Shown here one piece after another: positions 44,681-53,967 of a stretch of 64,000 bases of DNA. Positions within the stretch are counted from its first letter, which is position 1. Each line of letters begins with the position of its first letter. Source of the DNA: Burkholderia diffusa (GTDB lineage: Bacteria; Pseudomonadota; Gammaproteobacteria; Burkholderiales; Burkholderiaceae); NCBI RefSeq assembly GCF_001718315.1, contig NZ_CP013362.1, forward strand, positions 1,860,001 to 1,924,000, read 5' to 3'. The notes below the pieces were generated by a model. It was given only the letters and a program-made list of their open reading frames with translations, made no database searches and was not told the DNA's origin. The position numbers were made by a program, and so were the translations under genes.

Positions 44681-47278
44681 TCAGTGCACGACGCGGTCGA
44701 ACACGAACCTGCCGTCGTTGACGTCGACCGGGATCACGTCCTTCGGACCGAAGCGGCCCGCGAGGATCAGCTTCGCGACCGGGTTCTCGATCTCCTGCTG
44801 AATCGCACGCTTCAGCGGTCGCGCGCCGAACAGCGGATCGTAGCCGACCTTCGCGATCTGTTCCAGCGCCGCCGGCGACACGTCGAGCGCCATGTCGAGC
44901 TTCGCCAGCCGGTCGTGCAGGCGCGCGAGCTGGATCTTCGCGATCGATTCGATGTTGCTGCGATCGAGCGCATGGAACACGACGACGTCGTCGATCCGGT
45001 TCAGGAACTCGGGGCGGAAGTGCTGCTTCACTTCGAGCCACACGGCGTCCTTGATCTCTTCCTGCGGTGAACCCGTCATGGCCTGGATCACCTGCGAGCC
45101 GAGGTTCGACGTCATCACGATCACCGTGTTCTTGAAGTCGACCGTACGCCCCTGCCCGTCGGTCATGCGGCCGTCGTCGAGCACTTGCAGCAGCACGTTG
45201 AACACGTCCGGGTGCGCCTTCTCGATCTCGTCGAGCAGGATCACGCTGTACGGCTTGCGGCGCACGGCTTCCGTCAGGTAGCCGCCTTCCTCGTAGCCGA
45301 CATAACCCGGCGGCGCGCCGATCAGCCGCGCGACGCTGTGCTTCTCCATGAACTCGCTCATGTCGATGCGGATCAGGTGCTCTTCCGAATCGAACAGGAA
45401 CGATGCCAGCGCCTTGCACAGCTCGGTCTTGCCGACGCCCGTCGGGCCGAGGAACAGGAACGAGCCGTACGGGCGGTTCGGATCGGCGAGACCGGCGCGC
45501 GAACGACGGATCGCGTCCGCCACCGCGCTGATCGCCTCATCCTGCCCGACCACGCGCTCGTGCAGCTTTTCCTCGATGTGCAGCAGCTTCTCGCGTTCGC
45601 CCTGCATCATCCGCGACACCGGAATCCCGGTTGCGCGCGACACGACTTCCGCGATTTCTTCCGCTCCGACCTGCGTGCGCAGCAGACGCGGACGCGTCGG
45701 GTTGTGCTGCTCCTGCTCTTCGGCCTGCGTGACCTGCTTCAGTTGCGACTCGAGTTGCGGCAGCTTGCCGTACTGCAGCTCGGCGACCTTCTCCAGCTTG
45801 CCTTCACGCTGCAGACGCGCGATGTCGGCCCGCACCTTCTCGATCTCTTCCTTCAACTGCGCGCTGCCCTGCACCGCCGCCTTCTCGGCGGTCCAGATCT
45901 CTTCCAGGTCCGCATATTCGCGGCCGAGGCGTTCGATCTCTTCCTCGATCAGCTGCAGGCGCTTTTGCGACGCCTCGTCCTGCTCCTTCTTCACGGCCTC
46001 GCGTTCGATCTTCAGCTGGATCAGTCGGCGATCGAGCTTGTCCATCTCTTCGGGCTTCGAATCGATTTCCATCTTGATCTTCGACGCAGCCTCGTCGATC
46101 AGGTCGATCGCCTTGTCCGGCAGGAAACGATCGGTGATGTAGCGGTGCGACAGCTCGGCCGCGGCGACGATCGCCGGGTCGGTGATGTCGACGCCGTGGT
46201 GCAGTTCGTACTTCTCCTGCAGCCCGCGCAGGATCGCGATCGTCGCCTCGACGCTCGGCTCGTCGACGAGCACCTTCTGGAAGCGGCGCTCGAGCGCGGC
46301 GTCCTTCTCGATGTACTTGCGGTATTCGTCGAGCGTAGTGGCGCCGATGCAGTGCAGCTCGCCGCGCGACAGCGCCGGCTTCAGCATGTTGCCCGCATCC
46401 ATCGCGCCTTCCGCCTTGCCGGCACCGACCATCGTGTGGATCTCGTCGATGAACACGATCGTCTGGCCTTCGTCCTTGGCGATGTCGTTGAGCACGGCCT
46501 TCAGGCGCTCCTCGAACTCGCCGCGATACTTCGCGCCGGCGAGCAGCGCGGCCATGTCGAGCGACAGCACGCGCTTGCCCTTCAGCGTCTCGGGCACTTC
46601 ACCGTTGACGATCCGCTGCGCGAGCCCTTCGACGATCGCGGTTTTGCCAACGCCCGGCTCGCCGATCAGCACCGGGTTGTTCTTGGTCCGGCGCTGCAGG
46701 ATCTGGATCGAACGACGGATTTCGTCGTCGCGGCCGATCACCGGATCGAGCTTGCCCGCGCGGGCGCGCTCGGTCAGGTCGACCGTGTATTTCTTCAGCG
46801 CCTCGCGCTGGCTTTCCGCGTCCTGGCTGTGCACCTGCGAGCCGCCGCGCACCGCGGCGATCGCGGCTTCGAGCGCCTTGCGCGTGAGGCCGTGCTGACG
46901 GGCGAGCTTGCCGGCTTCGCCCTTGTCGTCGGACACGGCGAGCAGGAACATTTCGCTCGCGATGAACGTATCGTTGAGCTTCTGTGCTTCCTTGTCGGCC
47001 TGGTTCAGCAACCCGGCCAGCTCACGGCCGATCTGGATGTCGCCGCCCGTGCCCGTGACTTGCGGCAGGCGCGAAATGGCTTCGTTCAGCGCGCCTTGCA
47101 GCGCCTGCACGTGAACGCCTGCGCGCGACATCAGCGAGCGGGCGGAGCCGTCCTGCTGCGCGACCAGCGCCGCCAGCACGTGAACGGGTTCGATGTATTG
47201 ATTGTCGCGGCCTGCCGCGAGGCTTTGCGCGTCCGCGAGTGCTTCCTGGAACTTGGTGGTGAGCTTGTCGATTCTCAT
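44681..47278 (-). CDS. clpB: ATP-dependent disaggregase ClpB
   Basis: ClpB works with DnaK to pull proteins out of aggregates after heat shock. The 865-residue protein has the Clp N domain (1-145), NBD1 with GEPGVGKT, the long coiled-coil middle domain (about 410-530), NBD2 with GPTGVGKT, and the C-terminal D2-small domain. No ClpP-binding IGF/L loop is expected. ATG 47276-47278 with GGAGG nine bases upstream is preferred to an earlier in-frame start. A sigma-32-like promoter lies upstream. Confidence 0.97.
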   Translation of the reverse strand: MRIDKLTTKFQEALADAQSLAAGRDNQYIEPVHVLAALVAQQDGSARSLMSRAGVHVQALQGALNEAISRLPQVTGTGGDIQIGRELAGLLNQADKEAQKLNDTFIASEMFLLAVSDDKGEAGKLARQHGLTRKALEAAIAAVRGGSQVHSQDAESQREALKKYTVDLTERARAGKLDPVIGRDDEIRRSIQILQRRTKNNPVLIGEPGVGKTAIVEGLAQRIVNGEVPETLKGKRVLSLDMAALLAGAKYRGEFEERLKAVLNDIAKDEGQTIVFIDEIHTMVGAGKAEGAMDAGNMLKPALSRGELHCIGATTLDEYRKYIEKDAALERRFQKVLVDEPSVEATIAILRGLQEKYELHHGVDITDPAIVAAAELSHRYITDRFLPDKAIDLIDEAASKIKMEIDSKPEEMDKLDRRLIQLKIEREAVKKEQDEASQKRLQLIEEEIERLGREYADLEEIWTAEKAAVQGSAQLKEEIEKVRADIARLQREGKLEKVAELQYGKLPQLESQLKQVTQAEEQEQHNPTRPRLLRTQVGAEEIAEVVSRATGIPVSRMMQGEREKLLHIEEKLHERVVGQDEAISAVADAIRRSRAGLADPNRPYGSFLFLGPTGVGKTELCKALASFLFDSEEHLIRIDMSEFMEKHSVARLIGAPPGYVGYEEGGYLTEAVRRKPYSVILLDEIEKAHPDVFNVLLQVLDDGRMTDGQGRTVDFKNTVIVMTSNLGSQVIQAMTGSPQEEIKDAVWLEVKQHFRPEFLNRIDDVVVFHALDRSNIESIAKIQLARLHDRLAKLDMALDVSPAALEQIAKVGYDPLFGARPLKRAIQQEIENPVAKLILAGRFGPKDVIPVDVNDGRFVFDRVVH

Positions 47279-47312
47279 TTGGCGAGACCTCCAATTTTCG
47301 ATTAACACCAAG

Positions 47313-47338
47313 ATGAGGATGGTTATACGGGTTTCAAG
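47313..47338 (-). promoter_or_regulatory. Sigma-32-like promoter of clpB
   Basis: On the minus strand CTTGAAA (47332-47338), 13 bp, then CCTCAT (47313-47318) match the heat-shock consensus CTTGAAA...CCCCAT with one mismatch. It is 35 bp before the clpB start codon, so the leader is short. Confidence 0.7.
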
Positions 47339-47434
47339 CGAAATTCCGGTTGATTCAGCGCAAAAATCGCCGTGCGGCGACGCGACGGCCCGCAGGCGCC
47401 TCCCCGCCCGAATGGCGGTGGTGGTACGGACGCG

Positions 47435-47953
47435 TCAGCCGACCTTCGACGGCGATTCGACCGTCGCCACTGCGTGATCCGCTGACGGCTCGGCACGCAC
47501 CAACGCGACCGGACGAATGCCGAGCAGCGCGACGAGCGGCGACGCCGGCGCGGCCAGCTCACCGATCGTATGACGGTCGAGTTCGGCGAAGAACGCATCG
47601 CGCGCGGCCGCCAGCACGCCCTTGAGGCGGCACTGCGGCTCGATCACGCAGCCTCGCGACTCGCCGCCGTCGGCCGTAAAGCAGCCGACCAGCGCGAAAT
47701 CGTTCTCGGTCGCGCGCACCACCTGGCCGACCGTCAGCTTCAGCGATTCGCGGAACAGCCGCAGTCCGCCGTTGCGGCCGCGGACGGTATCGACCCAGCC
47801 GAGCTCGCCGAGCTGCTGCACGACTTTCATCAGATGGTTCTTCGAGATGCCGTAGGCGTCCGAGATCTCCTGGATCGTCGCGAGCCCCTCGCCGCGCACG
47901 GCGAGATACAGCATGACGCGCAGCGAATAGTCGGTGTAGTCGGTGAGTCTCAT
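47435..47953 (-). CDS. Rrf2 family regulator, NsrR-like
   Basis: The 172-residue protein has the Rrf2 winged helix (MRLTDYTDYSLRVMLYLAV, EISDAYGISKNHLMKVVQQL) and three cysteines, C91, C102 and C108. NsrR senses nitric oxide with an Fe-S cluster; D8 and the C-x5-C pair fit NsrR, but the first gap here is ten residues rather than four. The C-terminal tail is longer than in E. coli. It is divergent from a truncated haemoglobin gene, a common NsrR target. Confidence 0.85.
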   Translation of the reverse strand: MRLTDYTDYSLRVMLYLAVRGEGLATIQEISDAYGISKNHLMKVVQQLGELGWVDTVRGRNGGLRLFRESLKLTVGQVVRATENDFALVGCFTADGGESRGCVIEPQCRLKGVLAAARDAFFAELDRHTIGELAAPASPLVALLGIRPVALVRAEPSADHAVATVESPSKVG

Positions 47954-48076
47954 GAGCGAATACGGAAAATGGTCGATCGCGCCCCGATCAAGCTGGCCGG
48001 GTCACTGGAACGCGCTCCGCGACGGTTCGCGAGGCCGCTCGAGGGCGCCGGGTTGCCGGGACGGCCTGCGCGCAAT

Positions 48077-48101
48077 AAGATGCATGATATCTACGCATTT
48101 T
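48077..48101. promoter_or_regulatory. Candidate NsrR operator
   Basis: AAGATGCAT (48077-48085) and ACGCATTTT (48093-48101) form an imperfect inverted repeat with a 7-bp centre in the gap between the NsrR-like gene and the globin gene. The left arm is identical to the usual NsrR half-site; the right arm has mismatches and the centre is two bases longer than in E. coli. Confidence 0.4.
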
Positions 48102-48217
48102 TCAGGCATTGGTGGACGCTATTTTGCGTCAAAATTCTGTCGGCGTCCTGCGCGTTGCCAACGCTGCCGTTCCGCCGGCACGACACCGACGCCCTGATTT
48201 TCCCGGCCCTTTTTGCC

Positions 48218-48778
48218 ATGACCGCCCTGCCCGCCTCGCCCGATACCGCCCCGGCCCGCCCTCGCGACGCCGAACCGACAGAAGACAACATCCGCGACCT
48301 CGTGTACGCGTTCTACGACCGTGTGCGCGCCGATCCGCTGCTCGGCCCCGTGTTCGACGCGAAGCTGGACGGCCGCTGGGACGACCATCTGCCGAAGATG
48401 GTGAACTTCTGGTCGAGCCTCGTGCTCGGCACCAAGGGCTATCGCGGCAACGTGCAGCAGGCGCACCAGCCGCTCGACGGGATCGAGCCCGCGCACTTCA
48501 GCCGCTGGCTGTCGCTGTTCCTGAAGACAGTCGAGGGACGCTACACGCCGCCCGCGGCCATCCGCTTCATGGAGCCCGCGCTGCGCATCGCGCAGAGCCT
48601 GCAGTTGAGCCGCTTCGGCTGGGATTATCAGATTCCACCCGAGCAGCAGGCGCTGCTCGACGCGATCGCGCCACGCCGGCGCGACACCGGCGACGATTCG
48701 CATGCGCTGCCGTCACGCGCGCGCGGCGAGCCGTTCCCGACGAAGATCATCGGGCGCGGCACGGATCCGGACGCCTGA
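48218..48778 (+). CDS. Group III truncated haemoglobin
   Basis: This 186-residue protein has the group III (P-type) truncated globin pattern: an early IRDLVYAFYDRVRADPLLGPVF segment (in two parts), WDDHLPKMVNFWSSLVLG in the E helix region and HFSRWLSLFLKTV around the proximal histidine. Such globins bind oxygen or NO and may detoxify NO. The C terminus has an extra Arg/Pro-rich tail. ATG 48218 is the best start; the frame is open far upstream but without globin character. Confidence 0.87.
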   Translation: MTALPASPDTAPARPRDAEPTEDNIRDLVYAFYDRVRADPLLGPVFDAKLDGRWDDHLPKMVNFWSSLVLGTKGYRGNVQQAHQPLDGIEPAHFSRWLSLFLKTVEGRYTPPAAIRFMEPALRIAQSLQLSRFGWDYQIPPEQQALLDAIAPRRRDTGDDSHALPSRARGEPFPTKIIGRGTDPDA

Positions 48779-48845
48779 TACGACGACTCGCAGCGCCGCC
48801 GCGCGAGCGCCTGCGGCACATCGCCGCACGACACGAACACCGCGC

Positions 48846-49322
48846 TCAACGCGGCGTGTTGCCCGATTCGACACCCCAGCGCGCGAGCGCCGCATCGTCG
48901 GTGCTGCGGGCATCGACCCAGCGCTCCCCGTCCGGCGTCGTTTCCTTCTTCCAGAACGGCGCCTCGGTCTTCAGGTAGTCCATCACGAACTCGCACGACG
49001 CGAACGCATCGCCGCGATGCGATGCGACCGTCGCGACCATCACGATCTGGTCGAGCGGCAGCAGCCGGCCGACGCGATGGACGATCGCGACGTCGATCCC
49101 GGGCCAGCGCCGGCCGGCCTCGGCGGCGATCTTCTCGAGCGCCTTCTCGGTCATCCCCGGATAGTGCTCGAGCTCCATCGCGGCAACCGAATCGCCTTCG
49201 TTCAGGTCGCGCACGGTGCCGACGAAGCAGGCGAGCGCGCCGATCTTCGGGTTGCGCGCGCGCAGCGCCGCCACCTCGGCGTTCAGGTCGAAATCGTCGG
49301 TCTGCACTCGTACCGTAGCCAT
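48846..49322 (-). CDS. moaE: Molybdopterin synthase catalytic subunit MoaE
   Basis: MoaE with MoaD converts precursor Z (cPMP) to molybdopterin. The 158-residue protein has the ACFVGTVRD motif, the HRVGRLLPLD segment and the catalytic lysines in DYLKTEAPFWKKE. It lies 10 bp after moaD, and the two products form the synthase. The gene is the last of a minus-strand moeA-moaD-moaE group and converges on the globin gene. Confidence 0.96.
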   Translation of the reverse strand: MATVRVQTDDFDLNAEVAALRARNPKIGALACFVGTVRDLNEGDSVAAMELEHYPGMTEKALEKIAAEAGRRWPGIDVAIVHRVGRLLPLDQIVMVATVASHRGDAFASCEFVMDYLKTEAPFWKKETTPDGERWVDARSTDDAALARWGVESGNTPR

Positions 49323-49332
49323 CGCCCGCCTC

Positions 49333-49590
49333 TCAACCGCCGGTCACGGGCGGAAAAAACGCGACTTCGCAACCGTCGGTGAGCCGCGTATCGGGGTCGG
49401 TCATCTCGTGATTGCATGCCATGCGCAACGCGCGCCCTTCGGCGAGCGTCTCGGCCCACGCGCCGCCGCGCAGGCGCAGCCATGCACGCACGTCGCCGAC
49501 GGTCGTCACGCCGTCCGGCACGTCGGCCTGCTCGTCGGATACGCCCAGCGCCTCGCGCACGCTTGCAAAGAATTTCAGTTGAATCTTCAT
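49333..49590 (-). CDS. moaD: Molybdopterin synthase sulfur carrier MoaD
   Basis: The 85-residue ubiquitin-like protein ends in the diglycine needed for thiocarboxylation (EVAFFPPVTGG). It begins MKIQLKFFASVREALG, typical of the family. It lies 19 bp after moeA. Confidence 0.95.
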   Translation of the reverse strand: MKIQLKFFASVREALGVSDEQADVPDGVTTVGDVRAWLRLRGGAWAETLAEGRALRMACNHEMTDPDTRLTDGCEVAFFPPVTGG

Positions 49591-49609
49591 GGGTCGGGAA
49601 GCCGTCGCG

Positions 49610-50857
49610 TTACGACAGCAGTTCGGAAAACGGAATGAAACGCACGGTCTCGCCCGCGCTGATCGCGTGCTGCGGCGGATTGTCGATCAGGCCGTCGCCC
49701 CAGACGGTCGACGTCAGCACCGCCGAGCTCTGGTTCGGGAACAGGTCGAGGCCGCCGGCCGCGTTGACACGCGCGCGCAGGAATTCGTTGCGGCGGTCGC
49801 CCTTGCTTTGCGAGAAATCCGCCCGCAGCGACAACGCACGCGGCGCGACGTCGCGCACGCCGGACAGGCGCAGCAGGAACGGCCGCACGAACAGCAGGAA
49901 CGTGACGAAGCTCGACACGGGATTGCCCGGCAGCCCGATGAAGTGGGCGTCGGAACGCGCGTCGCCGCGGCGCACCGCGCCGAACGCGAGCGGCTTGCCC
50001 GGCTTCATCGCGATCTGCCACAGCGCGAGCCGCCCTTCGGCCTCGACGGCCGGCTTCACGTGATCCTCGTCGCCGACCGACACGCCGCCGCTCGTCAGGA
50101 TTACGTCGTGATCGCGCGCGGCCTCGCGCAACGTGTCCTGCGTCGCCGCGAGCGAGTCGGGTACGATCCCGTAGTCGGTCACGTGGCAGCCGAGCCGCTC
50201 GAGCAACCCGCGCAGCGTGAAGCGGTTCGAATTGTAGATCGCGCCAGGCTTCAGCGGCTCGCCCGGCATCGTCAGTTCGTCGCCGGTGAAGAACACCGCG
50301 ACGCGAATCCGCCGCGCGACCGACAGCTGCGCACTGCCGACCGACGCGGCCAGCCCGAGCGCCTGCGGCGTGAGCCGCGTACCGGCCTGCAGGATCACCG
50401 AACCCTGGCGGATGTCCGCGCCCTGCGCGGTGATCCATTCACCGGCCTTGGGCGTGTGGAGAATTTCGACCGCGTCGCCGTCGGCCGACGTCTGCTCCTG
50501 CATCACGACGGCATCGGCGCCGGGCGGCACCGTCGCGCCGGTGAAGATCCGTGCGGCCGTACCCGCCGCGAGCGGCGCGGCCGGGTGGCCGGCCGGAATC
50601 CGCTGAGACACCGGCAGGCGCCGCTCGCCGTGCAGCAGGTCGGCCACGCGTACCGCATAGCCGTCCATCGCGCTCGTATGCATCGGCGGCACGTCGAGCG
50701 GCGAGCTCACGTCGGCCGCCAGCACGCGGCCGAGCCCGTCGAGCGTCGCGACGGTTTCGGCGCCGGGCAGCGGCTTTGCGGCTTCGAGCAGCGCGGCGAG
50801 CGCTTCGGCGGTCGACAGCATCGGCGCGCGCGGCGCCGCGGGATTCGGGTTCGACAT
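49610..50857 (-). CDS. moeA: Molybdopterin molybdenumtransferase MoeA
   Basis: MoeA inserts molybdenum into adenylylated molybdopterin. The 415-residue product has the N-terminal PPMHTSAMDGYAVR motif, the IFTGATVPPGADAVVMQE segment, the central MPT-binding domain with LTSGGVSVGDEDHV, and the FIGLPGNPVSSFVTF motif. The ATG is at 50855-50857. The 264-bp gap upstream to thrC holds no visible gene. Confidence 0.96.
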   Translation of the reverse strand: MSNPNPAAPRAPMLSTAEALAALLEAAKPLPGAETVATLDGLGRVLAADVSSPLDVPPMHTSAMDGYAVRVADLLHGERRLPVSQRIPAGHPAAPLAAGTAARIFTGATVPPGADAVVMQEQTSADGDAVEILHTPKAGEWITAQGADIRQGSVILQAGTRLTPQALGLAASVGSAQLSVARRIRVAVFFTGDELTMPGEPLKPGAIYNSNRFTLRGLLERLGCHVTDYGIVPDSLAATQDTLREAARDHDVILTSGGVSVGDEDHVKPAVEAEGRLALWQIAMKPGKPLAFGAVRRGDARSDAHFIGLPGNPVSSFVTFLLFVRPFLLRLSGVRDVAPRALSLRADFSQSKGDRRNEFLRARVNAAGGLDLFPNQSSAVLTSTVWGDGLIDNPPQHAISAGETVRFIPFSELLS

Positions 50858-51121
50858 CGATGGAATCGGGGATCGTTGGAATCAATACGCCATTGTAGCG
50901 ACGCCATCGCGCCCACGCGCGATATGCCGGCCATGCGACAACTGTGATCGGCACGAACGCGCGGCACTGGCACTTGTTTCGCGCGTCATGTGGCAACCCG
51001 CCCGCGCGGCCGCCACCAAGCGAAACGGCCGGAACCCCGATCCGTGCGACGAATCGGCATTCCGGCCGTCCTGTCCCGCCGGGCTTGGGCCCCCGCGGCC
51101 CGGCGCTACCCTGGTGCCGCG

Positions 51122-52573
51122 CTATGCGCCCGTATGCGCGGCGATGAAGTCCTTCACCTGCTGCGCATCGGCCTTCACGACCTCGAAACGCTGCGGCAGC
51201 GCCTCGAGCCCGTCGAATGCAGCCGGCCGCTCGGCCTCGCGATCGAGCGCTTCGCGGATCGTCTCGCCGAACTTGATCGGTTGGGCCGTCTCGAGGACGA
51301 TCATCGGCACGCCCGCATCGAGATGCTCGCGCGCGACCTTCACGCCGTCGGCCGTGTGCGTGTCGATCATCGTGTCGTAGCGCGAGAACACGTCGCGGAT
51401 CGTTGCGATGCGATCCGCGTGGCTGCTGCGGCCCGACACGAAGCCGAACTCGGCGACGCGCGCGAAATCGCCGCTCGCCGCGAGATCGAACCCGCCCTTC
51501 TCCTCGACGTCGCGGAACAGCTGCATCACGCGGGCCGGATCACGGCCGAGCAGGTCGAACACGAAGCGCTCGAAGTTCGATGCCTTCGAGATGTCCATGC
51601 TCGGGCTGCTCGTGTGATACGTGTTTTCCGCGCTGCGCACGCGATATGCGCCGGTGCGAAAGAACTCGTCGAGCACGTCGTTCTCGTTGGTCGCGACCAC
51701 GAGCTTCGCGATCGGCAGGCCCATCATCCGCGCGATGTGGCCCGCGCAGACGTTACCGAAGTTGCCCGACGGCACCGTAAATGACACGCGTTCGTCGTTG
51801 GACGTCGTCGCCGCGAAATAGCCCTTGAAGTAGTACACGACCTGCGCGACGACGCGCGCCCAGTTGATCGAGTTGACCGTGCCGATCTTCTGCTGCGCCT
51901 TGAACGCGTGATCGTTGGACACGGCCTTCACGATGTCCTGGCAGTCGTCGAACACGCCTTCGACCGCGAGGTTGAAGATGTTCGGATCCTGCAGGCTGAA
52001 CATCTGGGCGGTCTGGAACGCGCTCATCTTCTTGTGCGGCGACAGCATGAACACGCGCACACCGGCCTTGCCGCGCATCGCGTATTCGGCCGCGCTGCCC
52101 GTGTCGCCCGACGTCGCGCCGAGGATGTTCAGCGCTTCGCCGTGCTTCGCGAGCGTGTACTCGAACAGGTTGCCGAGCAGCTGCATCGCCATGTCCTTGA
52201 ACGCGAGCGTCGGGCCGTTCGACAGTTCGAGCAGCGAGATCGGCGCGCCGCTTTCGGTGCCGAGCGTCTTCAGCGGCGTGATGTCGGATGCGTTCTCGCC
52301 ATGGCGCGTGTTGCTGTACACGGCGGCCGTATACGTGCGGCGCGTGATCGCGCGCAGGTCGTCGGCCGGCACGTCGTCGCAGAACTTCGACAGGATCTCG
52401 AACGCGAGATCCGCATACGGCAGCGTGCGCCAGCGCGCGAGTTCGTCGGCCGACACCTTCGGGTACTCCGCCGGCAGGTACAGCCCGCCGTCCTTCGCGA
52501 GACCACCGAGCAGAATGTCGGAGAACGTGTGGCGCTCGCCGATGCCGGCGCCGCGCGTGGAGATGTAGTTCAT
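51122..52573 (-). CDS. thrC: Threonine synthase
   Basis: ThrC converts O-phosphohomoserine to threonine with PLP. The 483-residue protein has the PLP lysine K126 in the motif PTLAFKDMAMQ and the phosphate-binding segment GATSGDTGSAAEYA. Length fits the longer, proteobacterial/fungal-type enzyme. It starts 14 bp after hom; alaT-hom-thrC is the usual order in this group. Confidence 0.97.
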   Translation of the reverse strand: MNYISTRGAGIGERHTFSDILLGGLAKDGGLYLPAEYPKVSADELARWRTLPYADLAFEILSKFCDDVPADDLRAITRRTYTAAVYSNTRHGENASDITPLKTLGTESGAPISLLELSNGPTLAFKDMAMQLLGNLFEYTLAKHGEALNILGATSGDTGSAAEYAMRGKAGVRVFMLSPHKKMSAFQTAQMFSLQDPNIFNLAVEGVFDDCQDIVKAVSNDHAFKAQQKIGTVNSINWARVVAQVVYYFKGYFAATTSNDERVSFTVPSGNFGNVCAGHIARMMGLPIAKLVVATNENDVLDEFFRTGAYRVRSAENTYHTSSPSMDISKASNFERFVFDLLGRDPARVMQLFRDVEEKGGFDLAASGDFARVAEFGFVSGRSSHADRIATIRDVFSRYDTMIDTHTADGVKVAREHLDAGVPMIVLETAQPIKFGETIREALDREAERPAAFDGLEALPQRFEVVKADAQQVKDFIAAHTGA

Positions 52574-52587
52574 GTCGTTCCTGGTCC

Positions 52588-53916
52588 TCAGTTCAGCGCT
52601 TCCATGCGCAGCTTCGTCACCTTCGAGACCACCGTCGAGAGGCTTTCGATCTGCGCAATCGCCGCGTTCACGTGCTTCTCCAGCGTCTCATGCGTGATCA
52701 GGATGATGTCGGTTTCGCCGTTCGCGTCGTCGACCTGCTCCGATTCCTTCTGCAGCAGCGCGTCGATCGAGATGCCCGTCGCGGCGAGAATGCGCGTGAT
52801 GTCCGCGAGCACGCCCGTCTGGTCGGCCACGCGCAGGCGCAGGTAATAGCCGCTCGTCACTTCCTCGATCGGCAGGATCGGCGTGTTCGACAGGCTGTCC
52901 GGCTGGAACGCGAGATGCGGCACGCGATGCTCGGGGTCGGCCGTGTGCAGGCGCGTGACGTCGACGAGATCCGCGACGACCGCCGATGCGGTCGGTTCCG
53001 CGCCCGCGCCCTTGCCGTAGTACAGCGTCGTGCCGACCGCGTCGCCGTGCACGACGACCGCGTTCATCGCACCCTCGACGTTCGCGAGCAGGCGCTTCTC
53101 GGGAATCAGCGTCGGATGCACGCGCAGCTCGATGCCGTTTTCGGCACGGCGCGTGATGCCGAGCAGCTTGATCCGGTAGCCGAGCTCTTCCGCGTAGCGG
53201 ATGTCGGTCGCGTCGAGCTTGCTGATGCCTTCGACGTATGCGCGGTCGAACTGGACCGGCACGCCGAACGCGATCGCGCTCATGATGGTCGCCTTGTGCG
53301 CGGCATCGACGCCTTCGATGTCGAAGGTCGGATCGGCTTCCGCGTAACCGAGCTCCTGCGCGGCCTTCAGCGCGGTCGCGAAGTCGAGGCCACGGTCGCG
53401 CATTTCCGACAGGATGTAGTTGGTCGTGCCGTTGATGATGCCCGCGATGTACTGGATGCGGTTCGCGGTCAGACCTTCGCGCAACGCCTTGATGATCGGG
53501 ATGCCGCCGGCAACCGCCGCCTCGAACGCGACCATTACGCCCTTCTCGCGCGCGGCCTCGAAGATCTCGGTGCCGTGCACCGCGAGCAGCGCCTTGTTCG
53601 CCGTCACGACGTGCTTGCCGTTCGCGATCGCGCGCAGCACGAGCTCGCGCGCGATGCCCGTGCCGCCGATCATCTCGGCGATGATCGAAATCGACGGATC
53701 GTCAACGACCGCGTTGAAATCGTCGGTGATCTGCGCGGCGCCGGCGTTACCGCCGAGCGCGGCCTGCGCCTTGGCCGGGTTGCGCACCGCAATGCGCGCG
53801 ACCTCGATCCCGCGCCCCGCGCGTCGCTTGATTTCTTCCTGATTGCGGTGCAGCACCGTGAAGGTGCCGCTGCCGACGGTGCCGAAGCCCAACAGGCCAA
53901 CTTTGATCGGTTCCAT
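52588..53916 (-). CDS. hom: Homoserine dehydrogenase
   Basis: Hom reduces aspartate semialdehyde to homoserine on the way to Thr and Met. The 442-residue protein has the NAD(P) motif GFGTVGSG at 10-17, the catalytic region AGIINGTTNYILSEM and ...ADPTFDIEGVDAAHKATI, and a C-terminal ACT domain (about 355-435) expected to bind threonine as feedback inhibitor. The aspartokinase domain is absent, so it is monofunctional. Confidence 0.97.
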   Translation of the reverse strand: MEPIKVGLLGFGTVGSGTFTVLHRNQEEIKRRAGRGIEVARIAVRNPAKAQAALGGNAGAAQITDDFNAVVDDPSISIIAEMIGGTGIARELVLRAIANGKHVVTANKALLAVHGTEIFEAAREKGVMVAFEAAVAGGIPIIKALREGLTANRIQYIAGIINGTTNYILSEMRDRGLDFATALKAAQELGYAEADPTFDIEGVDAAHKATIMSAIAFGVPVQFDRAYVEGISKLDATDIRYAEELGYRIKLLGITRRAENGIELRVHPTLIPEKRLLANVEGAMNAVVVHGDAVGTTLYYGKGAGAEPTASAVVADLVDVTRLHTADPEHRVPHLAFQPDSLSNTPILPIEEVTSGYYLRLRVADQTGVLADITRILAATGISIDALLQKESEQVDDANGETDIILITHETLEKHVNAAIAQIESLSTVVSKVTKLRMEALN

Positions 53917-53967
53917 GCTGCGTGTGATCGATGAGTAAGAATGAATGAATGCCGGGGACCGTGCCGC

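Noticed and set aside
45185..47305. A 706-codon plus-strand open frame opposite clpB, and similar ones opposite the GT39 gene (31286-33109) and bamB
   Set aside because: They mirror confident coding genes, have shadow-type composition and show no family resemblance or start signals.
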